The notes under the pieces: model-generated | Seen by the model: only the letters and a program-made list of their open reading frames with translations | Database searches by the model: none | Told to the model about the DNA's origin: nothing | NCBI GenBank assembly: GCA_003516705.1 | Contig: DPCJ01000173.1 | Coordinates: 1-12,815 of the forward strand | Length of the DNA stretch: 12,815 bases | Reading direction: 5' to 3' | Source: Prolixibacteraceae bacterium | Lineage (GTDB): Bacteria; Bacteroidota; Bacteroidia; Bacteroidales; Prolixibacteraceae | Program-made: the position numbers and the translations under genes | In this document: in pieces, positions 6,893 through 12,815 of the stretch | Position numbering within the stretch: the first letter of the stretch is position 1 | Layout: the number at the start of each line of letters is the position of its first letter

Positions 6893-6924
6893 GGGTTTTA
6901 GTAAGATTAAAATATATCGTCATC

Positions 6925-8277
6925 ATGAACATTACAAGGGTAAATACCGACGAACTGAATGCAGTTCTGAAAATTAACATCGAAAAAGCTGACTACGAAA
7001 AAACCGTGGCCGAACAATTGAAAGAGTACCGCCAAAAAGCTTCTATTCCTGGGTTCAGGCCAGGAAAAGTGCCCGATTCAATTATTAAAAGAAGGTTCCG
7101 TGTACCGGTAATGGTTGATGAAGTGAATAAACTGCTTTCACAAAAACTGTCGGAATACCTGGTGGATGAAAAGCTTCACATCCTGGGTGAACCATTGCCA
7201 AACGAAGAATTACAGCAAAAAATCAATTGGGAAACCGATGAAAATTTTGAATTTGATTTCGATATTGCACTGGCGCCAAAGGTAAATATTGAGTTCAGCA
7301 AAAACGATGTTATTCCATATTACCAGATTTCAGCATCGGAGGAAACTATCGACAAACAGATTGAAATGGCCAAAACCCAACTCGGAGAAAATGTTCCGGA
7401 CGATGTTGTGAAAGAAAACAGCACTGTTCGCGGCGATTTTGTTCAGCTTGGCGAAAATGGCGAACCCGTTGAAAATGGCATTCAGCCCAAAAGTGTTGCT
7501 GTAGCTATCGATTTGATTAAAAACGAAGAGATTAAAAATAGCTTTATCGGCAAGAAAAAAGACGATGTGGTTGTTTTTGACCCGGTTGTGGCTTTCGAAA
7601 ACCGTCATGAAATAAAACATTTACTGAATATTAAAAAGGAGGAAGCCGAAGCGCTGAACAGCAATTTCAGCTATACAATTACAGAAGTGCTGAAATTTGA
7701 AGAAGCCAGCCTCGATGAGGAACTGTTTAAAAAATTGTATGGCGAGGAAACAGACGTCAAAACTGTTGAGGATTTCAGGAACCGGATAAAAAATGAAATT
7801 GAAGCCAATCTTGTTTACTCTTCGAATCAGAAATTTGCCATTGATACACGAGACAAATTGTTGGCCGATACTAATTTGCAACTTCCAGAAACATTTTTAA
7901 AACGCTGGCTTGTTGCCATTAATAAAGAACTTACAGTAGAGCAAATCGAAAAAGAGTTCGACGATTTTCTTGTTGATTTGCGCTGGCAGTTGATTAAAGA
8001 CACCATCATAAAAGAAAACGAGATAAAAGTAATTCCTGAAGAAGCTCACGCGTTTGCCACCGAAATGGCGCGTGCACAGTACAACCAGTACGGAATTTAC
8101 GATATTCCGCAGGAACAGCTTGATTCGTTTGCAAAAATGATTCTTGAAAAAGAAGAGGAAAAGGAGCGAATTTACAAACGGCTTTATGAAGACAAAGTGG
8201 TGAAAGCCGTTAAAGATAAAGTAACGCTTCAGGAAACACCTGTGAGCCAGGAAGATTTTAACCAAATGATGCAGTAA
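6925..8277 (+). CDS. tig: Trigger factor, ribosome-associated chaperone
   Basis: A 450-residue chaperone that docks beside the ribosome exit tunnel and shields nascent chains. The N-terminal ribosome-binding domain (about residues 1-112) carries the signature IPGFRPGKVP at residues 41-50, with GFR at 43-45 exactly as in E. coli. The middle region (about 150-240) lies where the FKBP-type prolyl isomerase domain sits but looks divergent, so isomerase activity should not be assumed. The C-terminal helical arms (about 250-440) include DFRNRIKNEIE and LPETFLKRW. The start is set at ATG 6925, giving MNITRVNTDE. The frame is open upstream, but an earlier GTG at 6808 lies inside the tRNA. tig precedes clpP-clpX, the common bacterial order linking folding to degradation. 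I see no good -7 element between the tRNA terminator and the ATG. Confidence 0.95.
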   Translation: MNITRVNTDELNAVLKINIEKADYEKTVAEQLKEYRQKASIPGFRPGKVPDSIIKRRFRVPVMVDEVNKLLSQKLSEYLVDEKLHILGEPLPNEELQQKINWETDENFEFDFDIALAPKVNIEFSKNDVIPYYQISASEETIDKQIEMAKTQLGENVPDDVVKENSTVRGDFVQLGENGEPVENGIQPKSVAVAIDLIKNEEIKNSFIGKKKDDVVVFDPVVAFENRHEIKHLLNIKKEEAEALNSNFSYTITEVLKFEEASLDEELFKKLYGEETDVKTVEDFRNRIKNEIEANLVYSSNQKFAIDTRDKLLADTNLQLPETFLKRWLVAINKELTVEQIEKEFDDFLVDLRWQLIKDTIIKENEIKVIPEEAHAFATEMARAQYNQYGIYDIPQEQLDSFAKMILEKEEEKERIYKRLYEDKVVKAVKDKVTLQETPVSQEDFNQMMQ

Positions 8278-8344
8278 GCAAAAAGCCGGTTATCGGCTGC
8301 ACCAAATAACATTTTGCTGGACGAAGCAGCAAACAAACTTTTTG

Positions 8345-8352
8345 TAACTTTG
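8345..8352 (+). promoter_or_regulatory. -7 element for clpP-clpX
   Basis: TAACTTTG is an exact TAnnTTTG match, 53-60 bases before the clpP ATG. It lies within a perfect tandem repeat of TTTGTAAC (8341-8348 and 8349-8356). No -33 TTTG is at ideal spacing; the nearest (8313-8316) is 28 bases upstream. Confidence 0.5.
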
Positions 8353-8391
8353 TAACTCGTTAAAAACGAATCTTACAGAGTTACTTTTTTT
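8352..8391 (+). terminator. Terminator-like dyad between tig and clpP
   Basis: GTAACTC (8352-8358) and GAGTTAC (8378-8384) are perfect inverted arms, followed directly by seven T residues (8385-8391). The 19-base loop contains a short nested GTT/AAC. The stem is AT-rich, so efficiency may be modest. The left arm begins at the last base of the clpP -7 element. A tig read-through transcript would form the whole hairpin, whereas one started from that promoter would lack most of the left arm. Confidence 0.45.
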
Positions 8392-8404
8392 AAAAGCAAA
8401 TAAT

Positions 8405-9082
8405 ATGGACAATAACAACGAATTCAGAAAATACGCGGTAAAACACGCCGGTTTCAGCAGTTTAAATCTCGACAGATACGCCTCTTTGTACGGCAGTTAT
8501 ATATCGCCCACCATCATTGAGGAACGCCAGTTAAACGTGGCGTCAATGGATGTTTTTTCGCGGTTGATGATGGACCGCATCATCTTTTTAGGTGTACCTA
8601 TCGACGATTTGGTAGCCAACATCATTCAGGCACAGTTGCTTTTCCTCGAATCAACCGACCCGACAAAAGATATTCAGATTTATTTTAATTCGCCAGGTGG
8701 AATGGTTCATGCCGGTCTCGGTATTTACGATACCATGCAGTACATTACCGCTAACGTAGCTACCATTTGTACCGGAATGGCCGCCTCTATGGCAGCAGTT
8801 CTGCTCACTGCCGGTACAAAAGGAAAACGTACAGCGCTGAAACATTCACGAGTAATGATCCATCAACCCATGGGCGGTGCATCGGGACAGGCATCGGAAC
8901 TCGAAATCACAGTTCGCGAAATCATGAAAATTAAAGCCGAATTGTATGCAATTCTTTCAAGTCACACTGGTAAATCGATTGAACAGGTTGAAAAAGACGC
9001 TGACCGTGATTATTGGATGACTGCTGAAGAAGCCGTGAAATACGGCATGATTGACGAAGTTTTGGTAAGAAACAAAAAATAA
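8405..9082 (+). CDS. clpP: ATP-dependent Clp protease proteolytic subunit
   Basis: A 225-residue serine protease (family S14) that assembles into a double-heptamer barrel and degrades substrates fed by ClpX. The catalytic triad is complete: S128 in GMAASMAAV, H153 in MIHQPMGG and D202 in RDYWM. The 25- and 49-residue spacings match E. coli. The oxyanion-side SPGG and the handle region GASGQASELEI are present. The N-terminal 30 or so residues before YISPTIIEE are longer than the mature E. coli chain and probably include a propeptide that is cut off on assembly. clpX overlaps it by one base (TAATG), so the two are surely co-transcribed and probably translationally coupled. Confidence 0.97.
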   Translation: MDNNNEFRKYAVKHAGFSSLNLDRYASLYGSYISPTIIEERQLNVASMDVFSRLMMDRIIFLGVPIDDLVANIIQAQLLFLESTDPTKDIQIYFNSPGGMVHAGLGIYDTMQYITANVATICTGMAASMAAVLLTAGTKGKRTALKHSRVMIHQPMGGASGQASELEITVREIMKIKAELYAILSSHTGKSIEQVEKDADRDYWMTAEEAVKYGMIDEVLVRNKK

Positions 9083-10314
9083 TGTCGAATAAATTTAAAT
9101 CGGATAAATGTTCGTTTTGCGGACGTGAAAAAAATGAAGTCAGCCTGCTCATTGCGGGTATTGACGGGCACATTTGCGACCGTTGCGCCGAACAGGCTCA
9201 CGCCATCATTCAGGAAGAAACCCGAAAAGACAGCAATTTCGACCTGAACGGGGCGAAACTGATGAAACCCCAGGAGATAAAGGCATTTCTCGACCAGTAT
9301 GTAATTGGTCAGGACCATGCTAAAAAAATACTTTCGGTATCGGTTTACAACCATTACAAAAGATTAAAACAGGCAATTGATGCCGACGAAACTGAAATCG
9401 AAAAATCGAATATCATTCTTGTGGGCGAAACCGGAACCGGCAAAACCTTGCTGGCCCGCACCATCGCCCGCATGTTGCATGTTCCGTTTACCATTGTCGA
9501 TGCCACTGTTTTAACCGAAGCCGGTTATGTGGGCGAAGACATCGAAAGTTTGCTTACCCGGTTATTGCAAGCTGCCGATTACAATGTGGAAGCAGCTGAA
9601 CGCGGAATTGTTTTTATTGACGAGATTGACAAAATTGCCCGGAAAGGCGACAACCCATCAATTACAAGAGATGTTTCTGGCGAAGGTGTTCAGCAGGGTT
9701 TGCTGAAGCTCCTTGAAGGTTCGATTGTGAATGTTCCGCCACAAGGTGGTCGTAAACACCCCGAACAAAAGCTCATTCCGGTAGATACAAAAAATATCCT
9801 GTTTATTTGTGGCGGCGCTTTTGACGGAATTGAGCGTAAAATCGCCAACCGGCTTAACACAAAAGTGATTGGGTACAGCGCTGCAAAAGAAGTTGACCGC
9901 ATTGACCGCGAAAATCTTTTACAGTATATTGCTCCGCAGGATCTAAAATCGTTTGGGATGATTCCTGAGATTATTGGTCGCCTGCCGGTGCTGGCGTACC
10001 TGAATCCACTCGACAGGGATACTCTCCGCAGTATTTTAACCGAGCCAAAAAATTCAATCGTAAAACAATACAAAAAGCTTTTTGCCATCGATGGAATTAA
10101 ACTTGAGTTTGATGAGCAGGCGATGGATTATATTGTGGATAAGGCAGTGGAGTTTAAACTTGGCGCACGCGGCTTACGGTCGATTTGCGAAAACATCATG
10201 AACGATGCCATGTTTTATTCGCCTTCCGAAAAAATTGAAAAGCTGCAAATAACGCGTGAATACGCTGAAGATAAACTGAATGACGCAGGCATTCAGCGAT
10301 TAAAAGCGGGTTAG
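9082..10314 (+). CDS. clpX: ATP-dependent Clp protease ATPase subunit ClpX
   Basis: A 410-residue AAA+ unfoldase that recognises tagged or specific proteins and threads them into ClpP. The N-terminal zinc-binding domain has C10, C13, C32 and C35. Walker A is GETGTGKT (115-122), Walker B FIDEID (178-183), pore loop GYVGED (148-153), the RKH substrate loop R224-H226 in PPQGGRKHP, and the sensor-2 GARGLRS begins at 361. The ClpP-docking loop, IGF in E. coli, reads IGY here (263-265). That keeps an aromatic at the third position and is consistent with partnering the adjacent ClpP. The ATG overlaps the clpP stop by one base. The stop codon TAG lies inside the loop of the downstream terminator. Confidence 0.97.
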   Translation: MSNKFKSDKCSFCGREKNEVSLLIAGIDGHICDRCAEQAHAIIQEETRKDSNFDLNGAKLMKPQEIKAFLDQYVIGQDHAKKILSVSVYNHYKRLKQAIDADETEIEKSNIILVGETGTGKTLLARTIARMLHVPFTIVDATVLTEAGYVGEDIESLLTRLLQAADYNVEAAERGIVFIDEIDKIARKGDNPSITRDVSGEGVQQGLLKLLEGSIVNVPPQGGRKHPEQKLIPVDTKNILFICGGAFDGIERKIANRLNTKVIGYSAAKEVDRIDRENLLQYIAPQDLKSFGMIPEIIGRLPVLAYLNPLDRDTLRSILTEPKNSIVKQYKKLFAIDGIKLEFDEQAMDYIVDKAVEFKLGARGLRSICENIMNDAMFYSPSEKIEKLQITREYAEDKLNDAGIQRLKAG

Positions 10315-10326
10315 CCCGCTTTTTTT
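10302..10326 (+). terminator. Rho-independent terminator overlapping the clpX stop codon
   Basis: AAAAGCGGG (10302-10310), loop TTAG (10311-10314) and CCCGCTTTT (10315-10323) form a 9-bp perfect hairpin continued by three more T residues. The loop contains the clpX TAG stop, and the left arm encodes its last codons. On the other strand the same hairpin ends in a short T-tract, so it may also stop rnhA transcripts, whose coding region ends at 10330. Confidence 0.85.
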
Positions 10327-10329
10327 ATT

Positions 10330-10791
10330 TTATTCCGGCTGGTAACCCGTGTCAGGAGGTAACCCCGGTTGCAGCGATGCTGCCACTGCAAGTTCGTCGC
10401 AACGCTCGTTCAGCGGGTTGTCGGCATGGCCTTTTACCCACACAAATTTCACGTTGTGTTTTTTATAAATATTCAGAAACCTGAGCCACAGATCGGGATT
10501 TTTTTTGTCTTTAAATCGTTTTTTCACCCAGTCGAACAACCAGCCTTTATTCACCGCATCGGCAACGTAGCGCGAATCAGTGTAAACAGTGACATCACTC
10601 CCCGGAATTTTTAATGTCTCAAGGGCTACAATCACAGCCAGCAACTCCATCCGGTTGTTGGTGGTGTGGTTAAAACCTCCTGAAATTTCCTTGCGGTGTT
10701 CACCCGAAAGTAAAACAACCCCGTAACCACCCGGACCGGGATTTCCACGGGCAGCTCCATCAGTATAAATTGTAATTTTTGGTGATGCCAT
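10330..10791 (-). CDS. rnhA: Ribonuclease HI
   Basis: A 153-residue RNase HI that cuts the RNA strand of RNA-DNA hybrids, as in R-loops and primers. The catalytic acids are all present: D11 in YTDGAARGNPG, E49 in TNNRMELLA, D72 in YTDSRYV and D132 in NERCDELA, plus H122 in KGHADNPLNE. The spacing is as in E. coli (D10, E48, D70, H124, D134). The basic handle KGWLFDWVKKRFKDKKN (about 82-98) helps bind the hybrid. A short Pro/Gly-rich tail follows the last helix. It is convergent with clpX and shares its terminator region. Its upstream region contains five AGTA heptamers. Confidence 0.96.
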   Translation of the reverse strand: MASPKITIYTDGAARGNPGPGGYGVVLLSGEHRKEISGGFNHTTNNRMELLAVIVALETLKIPGSDVTVYTDSRYVADAVNKGWLFDWVKKRFKDKKNPDLWLRFLNIYKKHNVKFVWVKGHADNPLNERCDELAVAASLQPGLPPDTGYQPE

Positions 10792-10800
10792 TTGTTTTTT

Positions 10801-10835
10801 TTAGTACTGAGTAATTAGTACAAAGTAGTTAGTAA
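10801..10835. repeat. Five tandem AGTA-core heptamers upstream of rnhA
   Basis: TTAGTAC, TGAGTAA, TTAGTAC, AAAGTAG and TTAGTAA follow one another without gaps, each with AGTA at positions 3-6. The array starts 10 bases before the rnhA start codon (minus strand), so it lies in its leader or promoter. On the minus strand one unit contains TACTTTG, close to but one base short of a TAnnTTTG -7 element. Next to it is a short palindrome TGCAAATTGCA at 10847-10857. The rest of the 171-base rnhA/S46 gap holds only the S46 terminator. Confidence 0.75.
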
Positions 10836-10882
10836 AATACGGGAAATGCAAATTGCAATTCATTTAGCCCCTAATAAATAAC

Positions 10883-10909
10883 AAAAAACCCTGCCAAAAC
10901 TGACAGGGT
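10883..10909 (-). terminator. Rho-independent terminator of the S46 peptidase gene
   Basis: Read on the minus strand, ACCCTG and CAGGGT form a 6-bp GC-rich stem with a 10-base loop, and the right arm runs into TTTTTT (10883-10888). It sits about 54 bases after the peptidase stop codon and upstream of rnhA. Confidence 0.75.
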
Positions 10910-10962
10910 ATTTCGGTTATTAATTATCCTTCCTTCTTTTAAAAAATCAAAAGAGGCAGATT

Positions 10963-12815
10963 TTACTGAACGATTTTCATTTCGTCAACCAAATGACCGG
11001 CACCGGCATACACATCGATTACCCAAAGTACAAAACGGATATCGACATTCACACAGCGCTGAAAATCGGGTTCGAAAGCGATATCTCCGCTCACGCCTTC
11101 CCAGTTGCTGTCGAAGGCAATACCAATCAGTTCGCCTTTGGCGTTGATAACAGGGCTGCCTGAATTTCCACCTGTAATATCGTTATTGGTGATAAAGCAT
11201 GCGCGCAATTCGCCATCTTTGGCTGCATACCTTCCATAATCTTCTGCTTTAATCAGGTTTGTCATCCGTACCGGAACATCAAATTCATCGTCGCCCGGTA
11301 TTGCTTTCTCGATATAACCTTTTACCGTTGTGTAATAATTGTAGGTTACGCCGTCGCGGGGTTCAAATTCGAGTACTTGACCGTAAGTTAAACGCATGGT
11401 TGAGTTGGCATCGGGATAGAAAACCCTGTCGGGTTGCATTTCCATCAAACCAGCCACAAAAAGCCTGTCGCCAACGGTTTTCATTTTCTGACTTTCTGCT
11501 GACTTTTCATTTAACTCCCTGTATTTGGCAAAGATATCAGCCGCTGTTGTAACAGCCATGTCTTTTTTAAGCGCTTTGGTAGTTGGCTTTTCTAAAAATG
11601 CTGCTAATTCTTCTTTGCTGTCGAAAACTGTGTTTTCAAAAAGTGCTTTTACAAACTTGTTATAGTCGCCTTTGTATTTTTTCTGAATAGTTGCAAAAAT
11701 CGCCGGTTGAAACTCTTGTGCATTTCTTTCGGCATACAATTTAAATAAGGTGGCAATTACTTTTTGGTCGGTTGCAGCGTCGTAATCTTTAAAATAGTCG
11801 TCCATGCCGCTTTTAATAGCTCCAACCAACCTGTCGATTTTCTCCTTGTTTTCTTCGGGTTTTTCGAGCAGTTCGGTCAAAGCCTGCGCGCGGTATGCAT
11901 ACATAAAAATCTCCGGCCCACTTAAAAGTGCTTCGCGCATGTAAGCGTTGGCCATATTGAGTTCTTTATTGCTAATCGATTTTTCTATCATCGGAAGCGC
12001 ATTGCCGTATTTTTCGGTACGTTCTGCCTTGGCTTTTACCCATTCAGTAAATTCTTTTTCAATGGCTACTTTATTATCGATGGTTTTTAAACGGTCGAGC
12101 GCTTTGTTTTGCCCGATACTGTATTTATAGTAATTCGAGCTGCGTGCATATTTCGAAGCATACTGAATACGGGCCTTTTGGCTGGTAGTCATGTAATCGC
12201 CCCAAATGTTCAGCAGTTTTTCGCGAACATCAATGCGAACATTGTTGGTAACTTCCATAGTATTTTTTACACCAAATGAAGTTTCGTACCGGGTAGTACG
12301 TCCCGGATAGCCCATTACCATTGCATAATCGCCTTCTTCAACACCTTTCAGCGAAATTGGCAAGAAATGTTTAGGCTGATACGGAACATTATTTTCGGCA
12401 TATTCGGCGGGTTTGCCGTCGGGACCGCAATACACACGAAACATCGAAAAGTCGTTGGTGTGACGTGGCCACATCCAGTTATCGGTGTCGCCGCCAAATT
12501 TACCGAGCGATTGCGGTGGAGCGCCAACCAAACGGATGTCTTTAAACGTTTCGGTTACAAAAAGGTAGTATTTATTTGAATTGAAAAAGCTGCGAACATA
12601 TGTTTCGTAGTGTGTATCGCCTTTGGCTTTCTTCTCAAGTTCAGCCGAAACTTCGCGTACTTTTTTTGCTCTTTCCTCTTCGGTTGTTTTATCGGTGATT
12701 CCTGCCAGTACCTTGTCGGTAACCTCTTCAACACTAACTAAAAAAGTAACCGATTTACCCGGATTTGGCAGCTCTTCCTTACGACTCATTGCCCAAAAAC
12801 CGTCGCGCAGGTAAT
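10963..12815 (-). CDS. S46 family dipeptidyl-peptidase (DPP7/DPP11 type), N-terminus outside the window
   Basis: The frame is open to the right edge, giving about 617 visible residues. The apparent start at 12789 is internal: upstream codons read YLRDGFWA, a conserved piece of the S46 N-terminal region. About 100 residues, including the catalytic histidine and the signal peptide, are therefore missing. S46 enzymes are chymotrypsin-fold periplasmic exopeptidases that release dipeptides from peptide N-termini. The nucleophile is the first Ser of GNSGSP (codon 11161-11163). The probable catalytic Asp is in HTNDFSMFRVY. A large helical domain lies between. The residue 18 after the nucleophile sets P1 specificity: Gly in DPP7 and Arg in DPP11. 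Here it is Ser (codon 11107-11109, in FDSNWEG), so neither subtype can be assigned. It has its own terminator. Confidence 0.93.
   Translation of the reverse strand, partial: YLRDGFWAMSRKEELPNPGKSVTFLVSVEEVTDKVLAGITDKTTEEERAKKVREVSAELEKKAKGDTHYETYVRSFFNSNKYYLFVTETFKDIRLVGAPPQSLGKFGGDTDNWMWPRHTNDFSMFRVYCGPDGKPAEYAENNVPYQPKHFLPISLKGVEEGDYAMVMGYPGRTTRYETSFGVKNTMEVTNNVRIDVREKLLNIWGDYMTTSQKARIQYASKYARSSNYYKYSIGQNKALDRLKTIDNKVAIEKEFTEWVKAKAERTEKYGNALPMIEKSISNKELNMANAYMREALLSGPEIFMYAYRAQALTELLEKPEENKEKIDRLVGAIKSGMDDYFKDYDAATDQKVIATLFKLYAERNAQEFQPAIFATIQKKYKGDYNKFVKALFENTVFDSKEELAAFLEKPTTKALKKDMAVTTAADIFAKYRELNEKSAESQKMKTVGDRLFVAGLMEMQPDRVFYPDANSTMRLTYGQVLEFEPRDGVTYNYYTTVKGYIEKAIPGDDEFDVPVRMTNLIKAEDYGRYAAKDGELRACFITNNDITGGNSGSPVINAKGELIGIAFDSNWEGVSGDIAFEPDFQRCVNVDIRFVLWVIDVYAGAGHLVDEMKIVQ

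Noticed and set aside
6808..6924. Upstream extension of tig beginning at GTG 6808
   Set aside because: It lies inside the tRNA-Leu gene and crosses the tRNA terminator. The trigger factor family start matches ATG 6925, which also puts GFR at residues 43-45.
8284..8298. Hairpin AGCCG/CGGCT just after tig as its terminator
   Set aside because: The stem is only 5 bp and no T-tract follows, so it is at best a relic.
10963..12789. S46 peptidase as a complete gene from ATG 12789
   Set aside because: Coding continues upstream with the conserved YLRDGFWA and the catalytic His region is missing, so the gene is cut by the window edge.
1..12815. CRISPR array, transposon, integron or defence island
   Set aside because: No spaced direct repeats, transposase or integrase coding, or defence-type genes are visible. 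Gene content and order are core chromosomal.

Overview
The window reads as an ordinary chromosomal stretch from a member of the Bacteroidota, probably class Bacteroidia. The placement rests on four things: several TAnnTTTG-type -7 promoter elements, start codons without Shine-Dalgarno sequences, an S46 dipeptidyl-peptidase, and the protein sequences themselves. I see no insertion sequence, phage gene, CRISPR array or sign of recent transfer. Most genes are core housekeeping genes.

Layout, left to right. The 3' end of a beta-propeller (Asp-box/BNR) protein runs in from the left edge. It is followed by recX (recombination regulator) and prfB (peptide release factor 2), which carries a textbook programmed +1 frameshift at codon 22. 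Next is ppk1 (polyphosphate kinase), read in one continuous frame into a complete ArsC-family thioredoxin-fold domain. A lipoprotein of unknown function converges on ppk1 with a 1-bp gap. It is divergent from oxyR (LysR-type peroxide sensor with both redox cysteines), and two inverted repeats lie in the shared intergenic region. A tRNA-Leu(UAG) with its own promoter and terminator follows. Then comes the conserved protein quality-control cluster tig-clpP-clpX: trigger factor, then the ClpP protease and ClpX unfoldase, whose reading frames overlap by one base. clpX ends inside its own terminator hairpin. On the minus strand are rnhA (RNase HI) and an S46 family dipeptidyl-peptidase whose N-terminus lies outside the window.

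How the genes work together. tig, clpP and clpX form one functional unit: folding of nascent chains, then unfolding and degradation of failed or tagged proteins. The clpP start region appears to place a promoter inside a terminator-like dyad, so clpPX could be separated from tig transcription. The ppk1-arsC fusion, the lipoprotein and oxyR are neighbours, but no regulatory link between them is visible beyond the dyads in the oxyR/lipoprotein gap.

I do not see a clear new multi-gene system. The observations most worth a second look are the PPK1-ArsC fusion (which turns on the length of a six-A run), the SD-dependent prfB frameshift in a lineage that hardly uses SD sequences, the nested promoter/terminator before clpP, the unusual serine at the specificity position of the S46 peptidase, and a run of AGTA heptamers upstream of rnhA.
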